The notes: generated by a model from the letters alone, not told the origin. A stretch of 64,000 bases of DNA from SZUA-35 sp963781035 (GCA_963781035.1 CAWAEN010000009.1:434001-498000); one strand, 5' to 3'; positions 36,452-47,107 are shown, counted from the first letter of the stretch. Numbers and translations: made by a program.

Positions 36452-37772
36452 CTACTCCGCCTCGGCAACGCCGAGAAGGACCGAGGCCAGCCGCTCCAGC
36501 CCGGCGACACGGCTTCCCTTGACCAGGACGGCGTCGTCGGCGCCAAGGACTCCCAGCCGATCGAGTGCCTCGGTGATGGACGACACGTGTTCGGCATCCG
36601 GGCCGAAGGCGTCTGCGTCGACGGCGATCACCCGAATGCCGCCGGCAACCGCCTCGGATGCGACAGCTCGGTGCTCGGCGTCGTGCTCGTCCCCCAACTC
36701 GGCCATGACGCCGAGGACCGCCGTGCGCCGAGTTCGATCAGCGGCGGCAAGCGCGGCCAGTGCCGCCCGGACCGAGGTGGGATTGGCGTTGTATGCGTCG
36801 TTGATGACCGTGGCCCCTCCTGGCGTCGATGCCACTTCCATTCGCCAGGCGCTCGATCGAGCAGCCTCGAGCCCACCGACGAGAGCATCGAGTGCAACAC
36901 CAGCCGATCCGCCGGCGGCGATGGCGGCTGCGGCGTTGAAGGCCATGTGCGCCCCGGCCAATTGCAGCGTCAGCTCGGCGTCGCCCCACGGTGTCTCGAC
37001 CCTGAAGGTCGGGTGCATCGCCCCGTCGAGGCGAAGATCGACGACCCGAACGTCGCCCTCGATCCCGAACGTGACGACACCTGCGTCGGTCCGCTCCCGC
37101 ATCGCGACAACACGAGGATCGTCGGCGTTCAGCACCGCGGTCCCGTTCGACGGCAACGCCTCGACGAGTTCGCCCTTGCCGCTGGCCACACCGTCGAGCG
37201 ATCCGAACAGCTCGGTGTGGGCGCCGGCGACGCGGGTCACCACCCCGATCGTCGGGCGCCCGATTCGGCACAACTCGGCGATGTGACCGATGCCCCGAGC
37301 GCCCATTTCGAGCACGGTGATCTCGGTGTCGTCCGGCGCGTTCACGAGCGTCAGCGGCAAACCCAGCTCGTTGTTGAAGCTCGCCGGATTGGCGTGGGTC
37401 CGTCGAGCCGACCCGGTTGCGGCGACGAGGAGATCCTTGACCGAGGTCTTGCCGACGCTCCCGGTGACGCCGATCACCGGGCCGGTGAGGCGACTCCGGG
37501 CGGCAACACCGAGCTCGGTGAGCGCTCGGCCGGTGTCCGCGACTGCGATCCACGTTCCGGCCGGTGTCGGCCCGGAGGTGAGGTAGGCGGATGCGCCGTT
37601 GGCGAGCGCTGCTTCGATGAAGTCGTGACCGTCGCGTTCGGCGACGATCGGGACGAACAGCTCACCCCCGCTGATCGATCGGCTGTCGATCGACGCTCCG
37701 GAGAACACGCGCCGGTGGTCCACCGACCGTGCCACGGACCAGCTCGGCCACCTCGGTTGCTGTGAAGATCAC
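36452..37772 (-). CDS. murF: UDP-N-acetylmuramoyl-tripeptide--D-alanyl-D-alanine ligase (one frame shift)
   Basis: Adds D-Ala-D-Ala to the peptidoglycan precursor using ATP. The 439-residue protein has VFSGASIDSRSISGGELFVP (domain 1), VIGVTGSVGKTSVKDLL (ATP P-loop with GKTS), NNELGLPLTLVN, TVLEMGARGIGHIAEL, INDAYNANPTSVRAALAAL and VLGVMAELGDEH, all in MurF order. The true N-terminus VIFTATEVAELVRGTVGGPP starts at GTG 37772 in another frame; one extra c near 37703 explains it and gives an exact length. Divergent from ddl, 62 bases apart, whose product it uses. Confidence 0.94.
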
Positions 37773-37834
37773 CCCGGAGGTCTACCACCGCAACCAGCGC
37801 TCTCGGTGCGATCCGGCCCGACTACGGTCGAGGG

Positions 37835-38908
37835 ATGCAGCCCGTACGCCTCGTCGTCGTCTTCGGCGGTCAGTCGGCAGAACATGCCGTCTCCTGCACG
37901 ACCGCCAGCCACGTCCTCGCCGCCGCCGATCCGTCCAAGTACTCGATCGAGGCCATCGCGATCACGCGCACCGGAGAGGTGGTCAGGGCCGATGACGCCA
38001 TGCGAGCCCTCGCCGAGGGTGCTCAGGCGCTGCCGCCCGCCCTGACGGCCGAAGGCACCTCCACCGATCTCGCCACAGCCGTGGTTCCGGTGGCCGCCGA
38101 TCAGCAGGTGGTCGTTCTCCCTCTCCTCCACGGACCACTGGGTGAGGACGGAACGATTCAGGGCCTGCTCGAGCTGGCCAACGTGCCGTACGTCGGTTCC
38201 GGAGTGCTCGGATCGGCCGTCACGATGGACAAGGCCATGGCGAAGACCGTGACCGCTGCCGCCGGCATCCCCCAGACCCGGTGGGTGAGTCTGTTCGAAC
38301 ACGACGACACCTCGAACGCTGCCCTCTCGGCGATCGCCGACGACCTCGGATTCCCGATCTTCGTCAAACCGGCCAACATGGGTTCATCGATCGGGGTCAG
38401 CCGAGCGACCACACTCGACGAGCTTCGCGCCGGTGTCGATGCCGCGTTCGCCTACGACGACGTGCTGGTCCTCGAAGAAGGAGTCGTCGCCCGCGAGATC
38501 GAACTGGCGGTACTCGGAAACGACCAGATCCGGATCTCGGTGCCGGGCGAGATCAAACCGGCGGCCGACTTCTACGACTACGACGACAAGTACCTCGACG
38601 GCGCTGCTGAGCTGCTGATCCCTGCTTCCCTCGATGCCGACGTGGTCAGCCGACTCCAGGAGTTGAGCGAACAGGCCTACCGGGCGTTGCGATGCGAGGG
38701 CATGGCCAGAGCCGACTTCCTCGTCGAGGAAGGAGGTCGAGGTCCTCTGCTCAACGAACTCAACACCATTCCCGGTTTCACCCCCATCTCGATGTACCCC
38801 AAGTTGTGGGAGGCGTCCGGCCTTTCGTACGCAGCCCTCATCGATGAGCTGGTCCGCCTTGCCATCGAGCGTCATGCCCGCCGAGCTGCCAAGCGACCGA
38901 CCGCCTGA
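37835..38908 (+). CDS. ddl: D-alanine--D-alanine ligase
   Basis: An ATP-grasp ligase of 357 residues making D-Ala-D-Ala for MurF. VVFGGQSAEHAVSCTTASHV is the N-terminal substrate loop (usually GGxSxEHxVS), VLPLLHGPLGEDGTIQGLLE carries HGxxGEDG, YVGSGVLGSAVTMDKAMAK is typical, FVKPANMGSSIGVSRA binds ATP, DDKYLDGAAELLIPA matches the omega loop, and LLNELNTIPGFTPISMYPKL carries the Mg2+-binding Asn-Glu-x-Asn. Complete. ATG 37835 was used because the family starts within a few residues of the first strand. Confidence 0.96.
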   Translation: MQPVRLVVVFGGQSAEHAVSCTTASHVLAAADPSKYSIEAIAITRTGEVVRADDAMRALAEGAQALPPALTAEGTSTDLATAVVPVAADQQVVVLPLLHGPLGEDGTIQGLLELANVPYVGSGVLGSAVTMDKAMAKTVTAAAGIPQTRWVSLFEHDDTSNAALSAIADDLGFPIFVKPANMGSSIGVSRATTLDELRAGVDAAFAYDDVLVLEEGVVAREIELAVLGNDQIRISVPGEIKPAADFYDYDDKYLDGAAELLIPASLDADVVSRLQELSEQAYRALRCEGMARADFLVEEGGRGPLLNELNTIPGFTPISMYPKLWEASGLSYAALIDELVRLAIERHARRAAKRPTA

Positions 38909-38912
38909 CGGC

Positions 38913-41141
38913 TCACCAGCTGGAGCTGCTGCCGCCACCGCCGAAACTGCCGCCACCGCCGAAACTACCGCCGCCACCGCTGAATCCGCCAAAGCCCCCG
39001 CCACCCGCCACCGCTTCCACCGAATCCGCCGCCGCCGCCGAACACGACCCAGCCGCTGTTGCGTTTCCGCTCGGCCAGGATCTCGGCTCGGATACGTGCG
39101 GCGCGCGTGCGAACGTCGGCCGCAGTGGCCAGCTGTGACTCGAGCCTTCCCGACGAGTCGTCGAGCGAGCGCTCGAGGCTTCGCAGTGTGCGTTTGTCGT
39201 CGCTCTCGAACAGCTGCCAGCCCAGCGTCTTTTCTGCTCGCTCGATCTCACGTCTCGCTCGGGCCCGCTCACGGCTGACCTCGCGACGCAGGGCAACGAC
39301 ACGGTCGCGCTCGTGTGTGGCCGCCATGAGCACCGAATCGATACGACGAGCGAGCGCACTGCCAGACTCCGCCACTCGGAGATGGTTGGGGCGACGACGG
39401 TTCAGCTCGGCAACGAGACCGTTGTAGGCAGCTGCTGCCTGCTCGGGTTCCACGTCGAAACTCTCGGGTAGATCGGGATCGTTGGCTCGTATGAAGACCT
39501 CGAGCTCGCGGATCTCGGTGGCGATCTCGGTCAGCAGGGCCGGTGCCTGATCTCGGGCGGTCTCCATGCTGATGATCAGGGTGTCCATGTGATCGAGGAG
39601 ATCGTCGGCCCGGATCAGCCACAGTCCGGCCGATTCCAGGTTGGCGGCTGCGGCCTCCCACGCCTGGCTCTCGATCTGTTGTTCGCCGAGGAGCCGCTCG
39701 CGCTCGGACCGCTCGAGCCGTTGGTCGACGTCGTCGGGATCGCCGGCCCGGGCAATCGACTCCGCCGCGTGATGCGCCTCGAGGGCGGACAACTGTGTTC
39801 GCGTGATGCCCGCCCGCGAGCGCTCCGCGTCCAGGTTCGAGCGCAGTTCACCCGCCCATTCGAGCAGCCCGGCCCTGCGATCCGGCAGCGTCTGGAGGTC
39901 GTGGCGGGAGGCGAACAGGACCGCTTCGCCACCTTCGATGACGGCTTCGGCAGCGAGGGCGTCGACCGCGAGTGCGTCGAGATCGAGCGACAACAGTTCG
40001 TCCTCGGTCTCGTGCAGCTGTCGTCGCGGTTCGGCCACGGTCCAACCCTCGTTCTCCCGTTGGTCGGCGAACCCCAGCGACTCGGTGATGTCGCTCAGGA
40101 TCCGAGCCCGCTTCACCGGCATCGTCACGCGGAGCAGCTCGACCCGATCGCCGAACTGCTGCAGACGATCCATGACCGTCTGCGCTGACTTCAGCGATGT
40201 GCGCAGCTCCTCCAGTCTGGCCTCGGCCGAGCGCACGTCGTCCCGCGAAAGATCGCCGATGCCGCCCTGGACCGAGCGGGTGTAGTTGGCGATTGCCTCA
40301 TCGACGCCGGCCAATCCCTTCGCGGCAGACGACCGCAGCTCGGCCAGACGGTCGCGCGCCTCGCCGAGCACCATCCGGTCCCACACCTCGGTCCGGGCCT
40401 GGAGCTGAGCCATACGCTCCCTCGCCATGCCGACGTCGACCAACGGCTGCTGCGACGCCGCCTCGAGGGCATTACGGGCATCGTTCAGCTTGCGACGTCG
40501 ACTGACGGCGCTCACCAGACCTGCACCCCCGGCGATCCCGAGGGCGGCAAGCCCGATGACAGCGCCTACCGCCGGCGGTTCTCCGCCGTTGCCGGAGTCG
40601 TTACTGCTCGAATCGGTGCTGCCAGGATCCGTGTTGCCGGGATCTCCGGCCAACTCGTCGCCGATGGCGCGGAGACCGGCGACCATCGCGCCGGTGATGT
40701 CGCCGTCAGCCAAGCGAGGATTGATGTCATCTGACTGGATGGCGGCGACTCGGTCCGTCGAGTTCGACGTTGTGCTCGCCGCCGTATTGGATCGTGGTGC
40801 GTCGGTCGCCGAGCGACACGGCGATGAGCACGAGGTCGAACTGTCGGCCGCTCGGACCGTCGGCGAAGCACCGGGCGATCAGTTCCTCGACGGCAGCGTC
40901 GATGTCGCCCCCTGGCACGGAGTCGAAGATGTAGACCTTTGCGTCGGCCGCCCCCTCCAGATCGGCCACCGCCGCCTCGACCTCGCCGGGGTCGATCGAC
41001 GAGGTCTCGTCGACCACGGCGTCGCACGTTTGTGCACTCGCTCCTGGCGCTGCGCCCCCGGCAAGAAGGACCGAGACCAGCGACAGCGCCATCATGAACA
41101 GAAGGCAGCTGCTGGGTCGTGATGCGAAGCGATCGGCGCAT
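38913..41141 (-). CDS. TPM-domain (YgcG-like) membrane protein with long coiled coil (three frame shifts)
   Basis: About 741 residues. A signal peptide (RRSLRITTQQLLLFMMALSL, then VLLAGGAAPGASAQ) leads to a TPM domain of about 130 residues (DETSSIDPGEVEAAVADLEG, VYIFDSVPGGDIDAAVEEL, DLVLIAVSLGDRRTTIQYGG). A helix AVIGLAALGIAGGAGLVSAV then anchors it, and some 430 residues of charged helical coiled coil follow. The C-terminus is a Gly/Ser tail (SGGGGSFGGGGSFGGGGSSS) as in many YgcG proteins. The frame breaks at about 41100, 40735 and 39008; three insertions give an exact length. TPM proteins are proposed to act in membrane-protein repair or as phosphatases; role here unknown. Confidence 0.8.
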
Positions 41142-41181
41142 CACGGCACGCTACCTCCCGCCACCTCACCCGGCGTAGGGG

Positions 41182-41793
41182 TCAGATGACGAGCGCGGCC
41201 TCGAGAAAATCGAGGACGGTCCGACGCAGGAGGGCCGCGGTCCGGAGGTCGAGTTCGAGCCCAACGGCACGAAGGATCTCGGGATCGGACACGACACCGG
41301 TGACGGCGGCATACGACGAGACCAACACGAGGCGAGGGTCGGAACGGCGGAAGTGACCGTCGGCCATGCCCGCTTCCAGCGACGCAACCGCCCGATCGAC
41401 CATGGGCTGGAGCAGGACGATCACGTCATCGGAAACGGGTGGGCCCAACCGCCCGACCTCGCGCAACAGACCGAGGAGTTCCGGCCGTCGCACGGCCAGC
41501 CCGAACGCGGCCCGAACGGTCGATTCGACCCGAGGCCATCCGGGGGCGCTCGCCTCGCTTCGTCGATCGAGTTCGGAGCGGAGGGTCTCGGCTGCGTCGT
41601 CCAACACTGCGCTCAGCAGACCGCTCTTCGACTTGAAGTGGTACAGGATCGTCTGCTTCGTGACCCCCATCGTCCTGGCCAGGTCATCGAGTGACGTCGC
41701 CGCCACCCCACGCTCGGCGAAGGCCGCAGCCGCGGTCTCGACCGCACGCTTCGCGGTGGCGTGCCGCACGGGAAGAGGATCGGTTACAGTCAT
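41182..41793 (-). CDS. TetR family transcriptional regulator
   Basis: A 203-residue regulator. The helix-turn-helix is ERGVAATSLDDLARTMGVTK followed by QTILYHFKSKSGLLSAVLDD (residues about 27-66). The ligand domain is helical with no recognisable subfamily. It starts at ATG 41793, only 34 bases from ATG 41828 of the divergent lipid operon, and a palindrome lies in that gap, so it most likely represses both itself and the operon, released by a lipid or acyl-CoA ligand (inference). Confidence 0.9.
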   Translation of the reverse strand: MTVTDPLPVRHATAKRAVETAAAAFAERGVAATSLDDLARTMGVTKQTILYHFKSKSGLLSAVLDDAAETLRSELDRRSEASAPGWPRVESTVRAAFGLAVRRPELLGLLREVGRLGPPVSDDVIVLLQPMVDRAVASLEAGMADGHFRRSDPRLVLVSSYAAVTGVVSDPEILRAVGLELDLRTAALLRRTVLDFLEAALVI

Positions 41794-41797
41794 GACT

Positions 41798-41809
41798 TAC
41801 CAAATGGTA
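41798..41809. promoter_or_regulatory. Probable TetR operator
   Basis: tacca-aa-tggta is a perfect 5+5 palindrome with a 2-base spacer, 4 bases from the tetR start codon. It contains an ATG (41804) that could start the divergent gene; a repressor bound here would sit on both start regions. Position and symmetry are the evidence; no binding data exist. Confidence 0.6.
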
Positions 41810-41827
41810 GAGGAATCGTCGACTCGC

Positions 41828-44201
41828 ATGGACACAACATCCCCAGCCGGCTCCGCTGAGCGCTTGGCGAACAAGCGAATCGCCATCACCGGCTCCACCG
41901 GATTCCTCGGAACCGCTCTGGTCGAACGGCTGATGCGATCCGTTCCGGACTGTGAGCTGGTCCTGCTGGTCCGTCCCGGCAAGCGGTCGACACCGGCCGA
42001 ACGGGCCCGGCGCGAAGTGTTCCGCAATGACGCCTTCCACCGCCTGATCGACGAGGTCGGCAAGGACCAGTTCTGGGCCGACGTCGACCGACGGGTTCAG
42101 GTGGTCGGCGGTGACGTCAGCACCGACGGTCTCGGCCTCGACGACGACGATCGAGCGATCTGGGCCAGTTGCGACATCGTGATCCACTCGGCGGCCACCG
42201 TCAGCTTCGACGCCCCCATCGACGGTGCGGTCGAGGTCAACCTGCTCGGCCCGACCCGCATCGTCGAGACGCTCACCGAGCTCGGGGTCAGCCCCCACTT
42301 CATCGCCGTCTCGACCTGCTACGTCGCCGGAAACCGGCGGGGATCGGCACCGGAACAGCTGCTGATGGACAGCCCGTTCCACATCGACGTCGACTGGCGA
42401 GCCGAGGTGAAAGCCGCCCGTCGGGCCCGGTCGGACTTCGATGCCGAGAGCCGCACCGCCGACCGTCTCGAGGAGTTCCGAGCCCGGGCCGAGAACGAAC
42501 TGGGCGCGGCCGGCACTCCCCTCCTGGCGGCCAAGACCGAGCAGACCCGCCAGCGATGGCTGAGCGAACAACTGGTCGAAGCCGGACGGGCCCGGGCCGC
42601 GTCGCTCGGTTGGCCGGATGCCTACGCCTACACCAAGGCCCTCGGCGAGCGAGCGCTCTTCGAGTCGAAGGGCTGACGTTCCGGTCAGCATCGTTCGCCC
42701 GTCGATCATCGAGTCGGCGTGGTCCGAGCCCCGACCGGGATGGATCAAGGGTTTCCGGATGGCAGAGCCGATCCTGATCAGCTACGCCCAAGGCCTCCTG
42801 AAGGAGTTCCCCGGTGTTCCGGAGGGCGTCGTCGACGTCATCCCGGTCGACCTCGTGGTCGCCGCAATCATCAACGTCGCCGCTCGAGGCCACGCCGACG
42901 GCACCGAAGCCGAACGAGCAGCCGTCGACATCACGCAGGTCGCATCCGGCACCCGCAACCCGCTGCGCTACCGACAACTCGTCGAGCTGGTCAGCGGCTG
43001 GTTCTCCGAGCACCCGCTCTACGACCGCAAAGGTCAACCCATCGCCGTCGCCCAGTTCAGCTTCCCCGGACGCGGGGCGGTCGAACGTCAACTGGATCGT
43101 GCCCTCCGCAACCTCGGACGAGCCGACAAGGCGCTGAAGCTCCTGCCGCTTCGGGGCAAGCAGGCGATGATCAGCGCCGACGTCGAGGACAAGATGGAGC
43201 AGGTCGAGCGAGCGAGGGGCTACGTGAAGATCTACGGCGCCTACGCCGAGTGCGAGGCCCTGTACGGGGTCGAGCACCTGGTCGAACTCCACGCAAACCT
43301 CACCGAGTCGGATCAGGTCGAACTCGGGTGCGACCCAGCCATCGTCGACTGGGCTCACTACGTCACCCAGATCCACCTTCCTTCGGTCGTCGAACACGCC
43401 AGGGTCAAGACCACGGGCGAGCGTTCGGACCCGGACGCCAGGGCCAAGCGTTTGAAGAAGCGGGTGCTCGACCCGGACCGCCAACTGGCGGCGTTCGACC
43501 TCGAGAACACGATCATCGCCAGCAACGTGGTGTTCAGCTACGCCTGGCTGGCCACTCGGAATCTCGGCCCTGCCGACCGCGTGCGATTCACGCTCAAGAC
43601 GCTCTCCGAGGCACCGAGCCTGTTGGCACTCGACGCCCGCGACCGCACCGACTTCCTGCGTCACTTCTATCGCCGATACGACGGCGCCTCCGTCGCCCAG
43701 ATGGAGAAGCTCGGTCAGGAAATGTTGGCCGACCACATCCTCACCAAGGCCTTCCCCGCTGCGCTGCGAAGAGTGCGGGAACACCGCCGCCTCGGGCACC
43801 GAACGGTTCTGATCACCGGTGCGTTGAACATCGTCGTCGACCCGCTGCGTCCGCTGTTCGACGACGTGATCTGCACCGAGATGTCGATTCGCGACGGTCG
43901 CTACACCGGCGAATTGCTCACCGTTCCCCCTACCGGCGAGGTGCGCGCCCAGGCGCTCCGCGACTACGCCGCCGAGCACTCGATCGACCTGCGAGAGTCG
44001 GTGGCCTACGCCGATTCCTCGTCCGATCTCCCGCTTCTCGATGCTGTCGGGTTCCCCGTCGCGGTCAACCCCGAGACCCGCCTGGCCTCGATCGCCATCA
44101 AACGAGGCTGGCTCACCGAACACTGGACGAAGGCCCCGGGCGGCACCGACCGCGTCCTGCCCCTCGGCCCGTTGCCGCACCTCCGAAAGAGCCGACGCTG
44201 A
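41828..44201 (+). CDS. Fatty acyl-CoA reductase-like SDR fused to a HAD-IB phosphatase-like domain (one frame shift)
   Basis: About 790 residues. The N-terminal half is a NAD_binding_4/FAR-type reductase: IAITGSTGFLGTALVERLMR (cofactor loop), VVGGDVSTDGLGL, VIHSAATVSFDAPIDGAVEV, FIAVSTCYVAGNRRG, and DAYAYTKALGE with YxxxK. An extra g near 42672 breaks the frame before DVPVSIVRPSIIESAWSEPR and GWIKGFRMAEP. The C-terminal half from about residue 555 is a HAD fold: FDLENTIIASN, VLITGALNIVVDPLRPLFDD and YADSSSDLPLLDAVGFPVAV. The first motif has Glu where active HAD phosphatases have Asp (DxDxT), so catalysis there is uncertain. ATG 41804, inside the operator, would add eight residues. Confidence 0.85.
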
Positions 44202-45809
44202 TGCCGACACCACGCCCGAACCCTCGCCCCGGTTTCGTCCTCGACGTCGACCGGCAGACGCCTCCGATCCTGTTCCATCACGGCGAAGGCTTCCGCATGG
44301 AGAAGCTGCCGGTCGGACGCAGCCGGGTGATCTATCCGAGCGAGCCGCTCGAAGGGTTGAAGGATCCGGACGGCGCCATCCTCGACGCACTGACCAATCC
44401 CATCGACGACGATCCGCTGCCGGTGCTGCTCACTCCTGGCATGAAGCTGACGATCGCGTTCGACGACATCTCGCTACCACTCCCCCCGATGGCAAAGCCG
44501 GACGTTCGTCAACGCCTCATCGAAGCCGTGCTCGACATGGCGGCAGCCGCCGGCGTCGACGACGTGCACATCATCGCCGCACTCGCTCTCCATCGACGCA
44601 TGACCGACCCCGAGCTCCGCCACGCCGTCGGCGACCGCATCTTCGAGGCCTTCCATCCCCATGGCCTCCTCTACAACCACGACGCCGAGGACCCAGACGG
44701 CATGGTCATCCTCGGAAAGACGCGACACGACGAAGACGTCCAGATGTCGAAGCGGGCGGCCGAGTCCGACCTCGTCGTCTACATCAACATCAACATCGTC
44801 AGCATGGACGGCGGCTGGAAGAGCACCGCCACCGGCCTGTCCGGCTATCAGGGTGTCAAAGCCCACCACAATCCCCAGACGATGGTGAAGAGCACCTCGT
44901 TCATGGATCAGGAGAAATCCGAACTGCACCGTTCGAACTGGCGCCAGGGCGAGGTCATCAAGAACCACGGACCGCGCATCTTCCAGGTCGAGACCACCAT
45001 CAACACCAACACCTTCGGTCACGACGGCCCGTTGGCCATGCTGCAGAAACGCGAGTGGGAGTGGGGCCTCAAGGACCGGGCTGCCTTCACTGCGCTCAAC
45101 ACCGGCCTCAAGCGAATGACCGGGGCGCAGCGACGCAAGGTCTTCCATTCGTGGAAGTCGCCATACGAACTCACCTCGGTCCAAGCCGGTGAGGTCGAGG
45201 CCGTGCACCGCAAGACCACCGAGATGGTCTACAAGCAGCACCTCGTTCCCGTCGAGGGGCAGACCGACGTGGTCACGATGGGGCTCCCGTATCTCTGCCC
45301 GTACAACGTGAACTCGATCATGAACCCGATCCTGGTCGCGGTTCAGGGTCTCGGTTACTTCTTCAACCTGTATCGAAACAAGCCAGTGGTGAAGGAGGGT
45401 GGCGTGCTCATCATGAGCCACCCGACACCGTGGGAGTTCCACCCCGTCCATCATCCCAGCTACATCGACTTCTTCGAGCAGGTGCTCTCGATCAGCACCG
45501 ATCCGGTCGAGGTGCAGAAGTACGAAAAGCAGTACGCAGAAGACGAGTGGTATCGCCATCTCTACCGCACCAGCTACGCCTATCACGGCGTCCACCCGTT
45601 CTACATGTGGTACTGGTGCGCCCACGCGATGGAGTACCTCGGCAGCGTGATCGTGGTCGGCGGTGATCCCCGCGCCGTGCGTCGCCTCGGATTCAAGCCG
45701 GCCTCGACCCTCCAGGATGCGCTCGAGATGGCCATCGGACACGGTCGGCCCGCAGCCCACCATCACCCACCTCCACAACCCGCCGATTCTCATGGCGGAC
45801 GTGAGTTGA
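44201..45809 (+). CDS. LarA-like DUF2088 protein (one frame shift near the end)
   Basis: About 535 residues, start codon overlapping the reductase stop (TGATG). It resembles LarA, the nickel-pincer lactate racemase: KLTIAFDDISLPLPPMAKPD, IIAALALHRRMTDPEL (His of the ATGxHR region), LLYNHDAEDPDG and DLVVYININIVSMDGG, then WKSTATGLSGYQGVKAHHNP where LarA has its cofactor-binding Lys and His. The C-terminal half (GQTDVVTMGLPYLCPYNVNS, WEFHPVHHPSYIDFFEQVL) is longer than in LarA. No larB, larC or larE is in the window. The frame changes near 45755, giving TITHLHNPPILMADVS and a stop at 45807. Substrate is unknown; its place between reductase and acyltransferase suggests a hydroxy-acid or lipid intermediate. 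Confidence 0.8.
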
Positions 45810-45838
45810 CCGATGCGTGAATTACTGTTCGGAGCACC

Positions 45839-46732
45839 ATGAGCTGGCTGCGATTCATCACCGACTCGCCGACGACACCGAAAGGTGTCGAGAAGCGAGA
45901 GAGCGAGCCGACCATCGGCGTCTACTACGACGCCGAGTGGAGCCGCGGGTGGGGCGCACGAGCGGTGCGCGAGGCCGGTGTCTACGGCTTCATGAAACCG
46001 GCGATCCGCATCTACGGTTCACCCCGGGTGATCGGCACCGACCGCCTCACCGAGGTCGAAGGGCCCGTCATCTTCGCTGCGAACCACCACAGCCACGCCG
46101 ACACCACGCTGATGATGGCCACCATTCCCCGCCACCTGAGACGCAAGCTGGCGGTTGCCGCCGGTGCCGACTACTTCTTCCCGAACCGATTCGCCGCGAT
46201 CCTCTCGTCGCTCTTCATCGGTGCGATCCCGATCGAACGGCAGAAGGTCTCGAAGCTCTCCATCAAGAACACCGTCGGCGCCATCGAGAAGGGCCGCAGC
46301 CTGCTCATCTATCCAGAAGGCGGGCGCAGCCCCGATGGCTGGAGTCGCGAACACCGGCCGGGTGCGGCGTTCGTGGCCAAGCGAACCGGCGCACCCGTGG
46401 TGCCGGTCTACCTCGACGGCACCGGCACGGTCCTCCCGAAGGGCAAGAACTGGCCAAAGCGGTCACGATGCGCAGTGGTGTTCGGTTCGCCGATGCAGAT
46501 CGAAGCCGACGAGGACGTGCGGGACTACGCAAAGCGGATCCAGGCCGCCGTCAACGAGCTGGCCGACGAGTTCACGAGCGGTTGGTGGGAGGCCCGCAAG
46601 AAGGCCCACCGCGGTGACACACCGGACCTCAACGGGCCGGAAGGTGGCGCGTGGCGTCGACGTTGGGCAATGGGCCCGAAACCGGGCCAGGCGCGGCGAC
46701 GCCCAGGACAGCCTCGCTGGCCCAACCTCTGA
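45839..46732 (+). CDS. 1-acylglycerol-3-phosphate acyltransferase (PlsC family)
   Basis: A 297-residue acyltransferase. VIFAANHHSHADTTLMMATI holds motif I (NHxSxxD), IPIERQKVSK the second block, LLIYPEGGRSPDGWSRE motif III (EGGRS in place of EGTRS), and GAPVVPVYLDGTG motif IV. The C-terminus is basic and Pro/Arg-rich (KPGQARRRPGQPRWPN). It transfers an acyl group from acyl-CoA or acyl-ACP to a lipid hydroxyl at the membrane. Third gene of the TetR-controlled operon, 29 bases past the LarA-like gene. Confidence 0.9.
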   Translation: MSWLRFITDSPTTPKGVEKRESEPTIGVYYDAEWSRGWGARAVREAGVYGFMKPAIRIYGSPRVIGTDRLTEVEGPVIFAANHHSHADTTLMMATIPRHLRRKLAVAAGADYFFPNRFAAILSSLFIGAIPIERQKVSKLSIKNTVGAIEKGRSLLIYPEGGRSPDGWSREHRPGAAFVAKRTGAPVVPVYLDGTGTVLPKGKNWPKRSRCAVVFGSPMQIEADEDVRDYAKRIQAAVNELADEFTSGWWEARKKAHRGDTPDLNGPEGGAWRRRWAMGPKPGQARRRPGQPRWPNL

Positions 46733-46828
46733 GCTCTCCACTCGTCTGAGGTCTCCGCGCACCGATGACCTACGGCCCTACGCCGCCTGCTCGACCCGTT
46801 CGACGCTTGGTGGCGAGGAGGTAGGAAC

Positions 46829-47107
46829 ATGGCACGCGACCAAACACGAACACCGGAGGAGCAGGCCAAACGTCTGGCGATGTATTGGACCGGGCTGGTG
46901 TGGCACATCGGCACGTTCATGATCATCGGTCTGTTCTTCTGGGCGATGGACTTCGGTCTGGGCCAAGAAGGAATCCAATGGGCTCAATGGGTGATGGGCT
47001 TCTGGGCGATCGCCCTCGCCTTCCACGCCTTGGCCTACTACATCGACGGGAGGGGTATCCAGGAGCGAATGATCAAGCGGCACGAACAAGAGATGCAGGA
47101 TCACTGA
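46829..47107 (+). CDS. 2TM-domain small membrane protein
   Basis: A 92-residue protein with two membrane helices (GLVWHIGTFMIIGLFFWAMD and AQWVMGFWAIALAFHALAYY) joined by a short loop, matching the 2TM domain family. It has an excellent ribosome site (AGGAGGT 8 bases before ATG 46829), so it is probably well expressed. Role unknown. Overlaps no neighbour; a methyltransferase follows in 23 bases. Confidence 0.85.
   Translation: MARDQTRTPEEQAKRLAMYWTGLVWHIGTFMIIGLFFWAMDFGLGQEGIQWAQWVMGFWAIALAFHALAYYIDGRGIQERMIKRHEQEMQDH

Noticed and set aside
42719..45820. A 1033-residue open frame covering the reductase-HAD and LarA-like genes
   Set aside because: The first half is an Arg/Pro/Gly-rich shadow of the true reductase frame; only the part from 44201 is protein-like (LarA-like). 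The long frame results from G+C-rich third positions.
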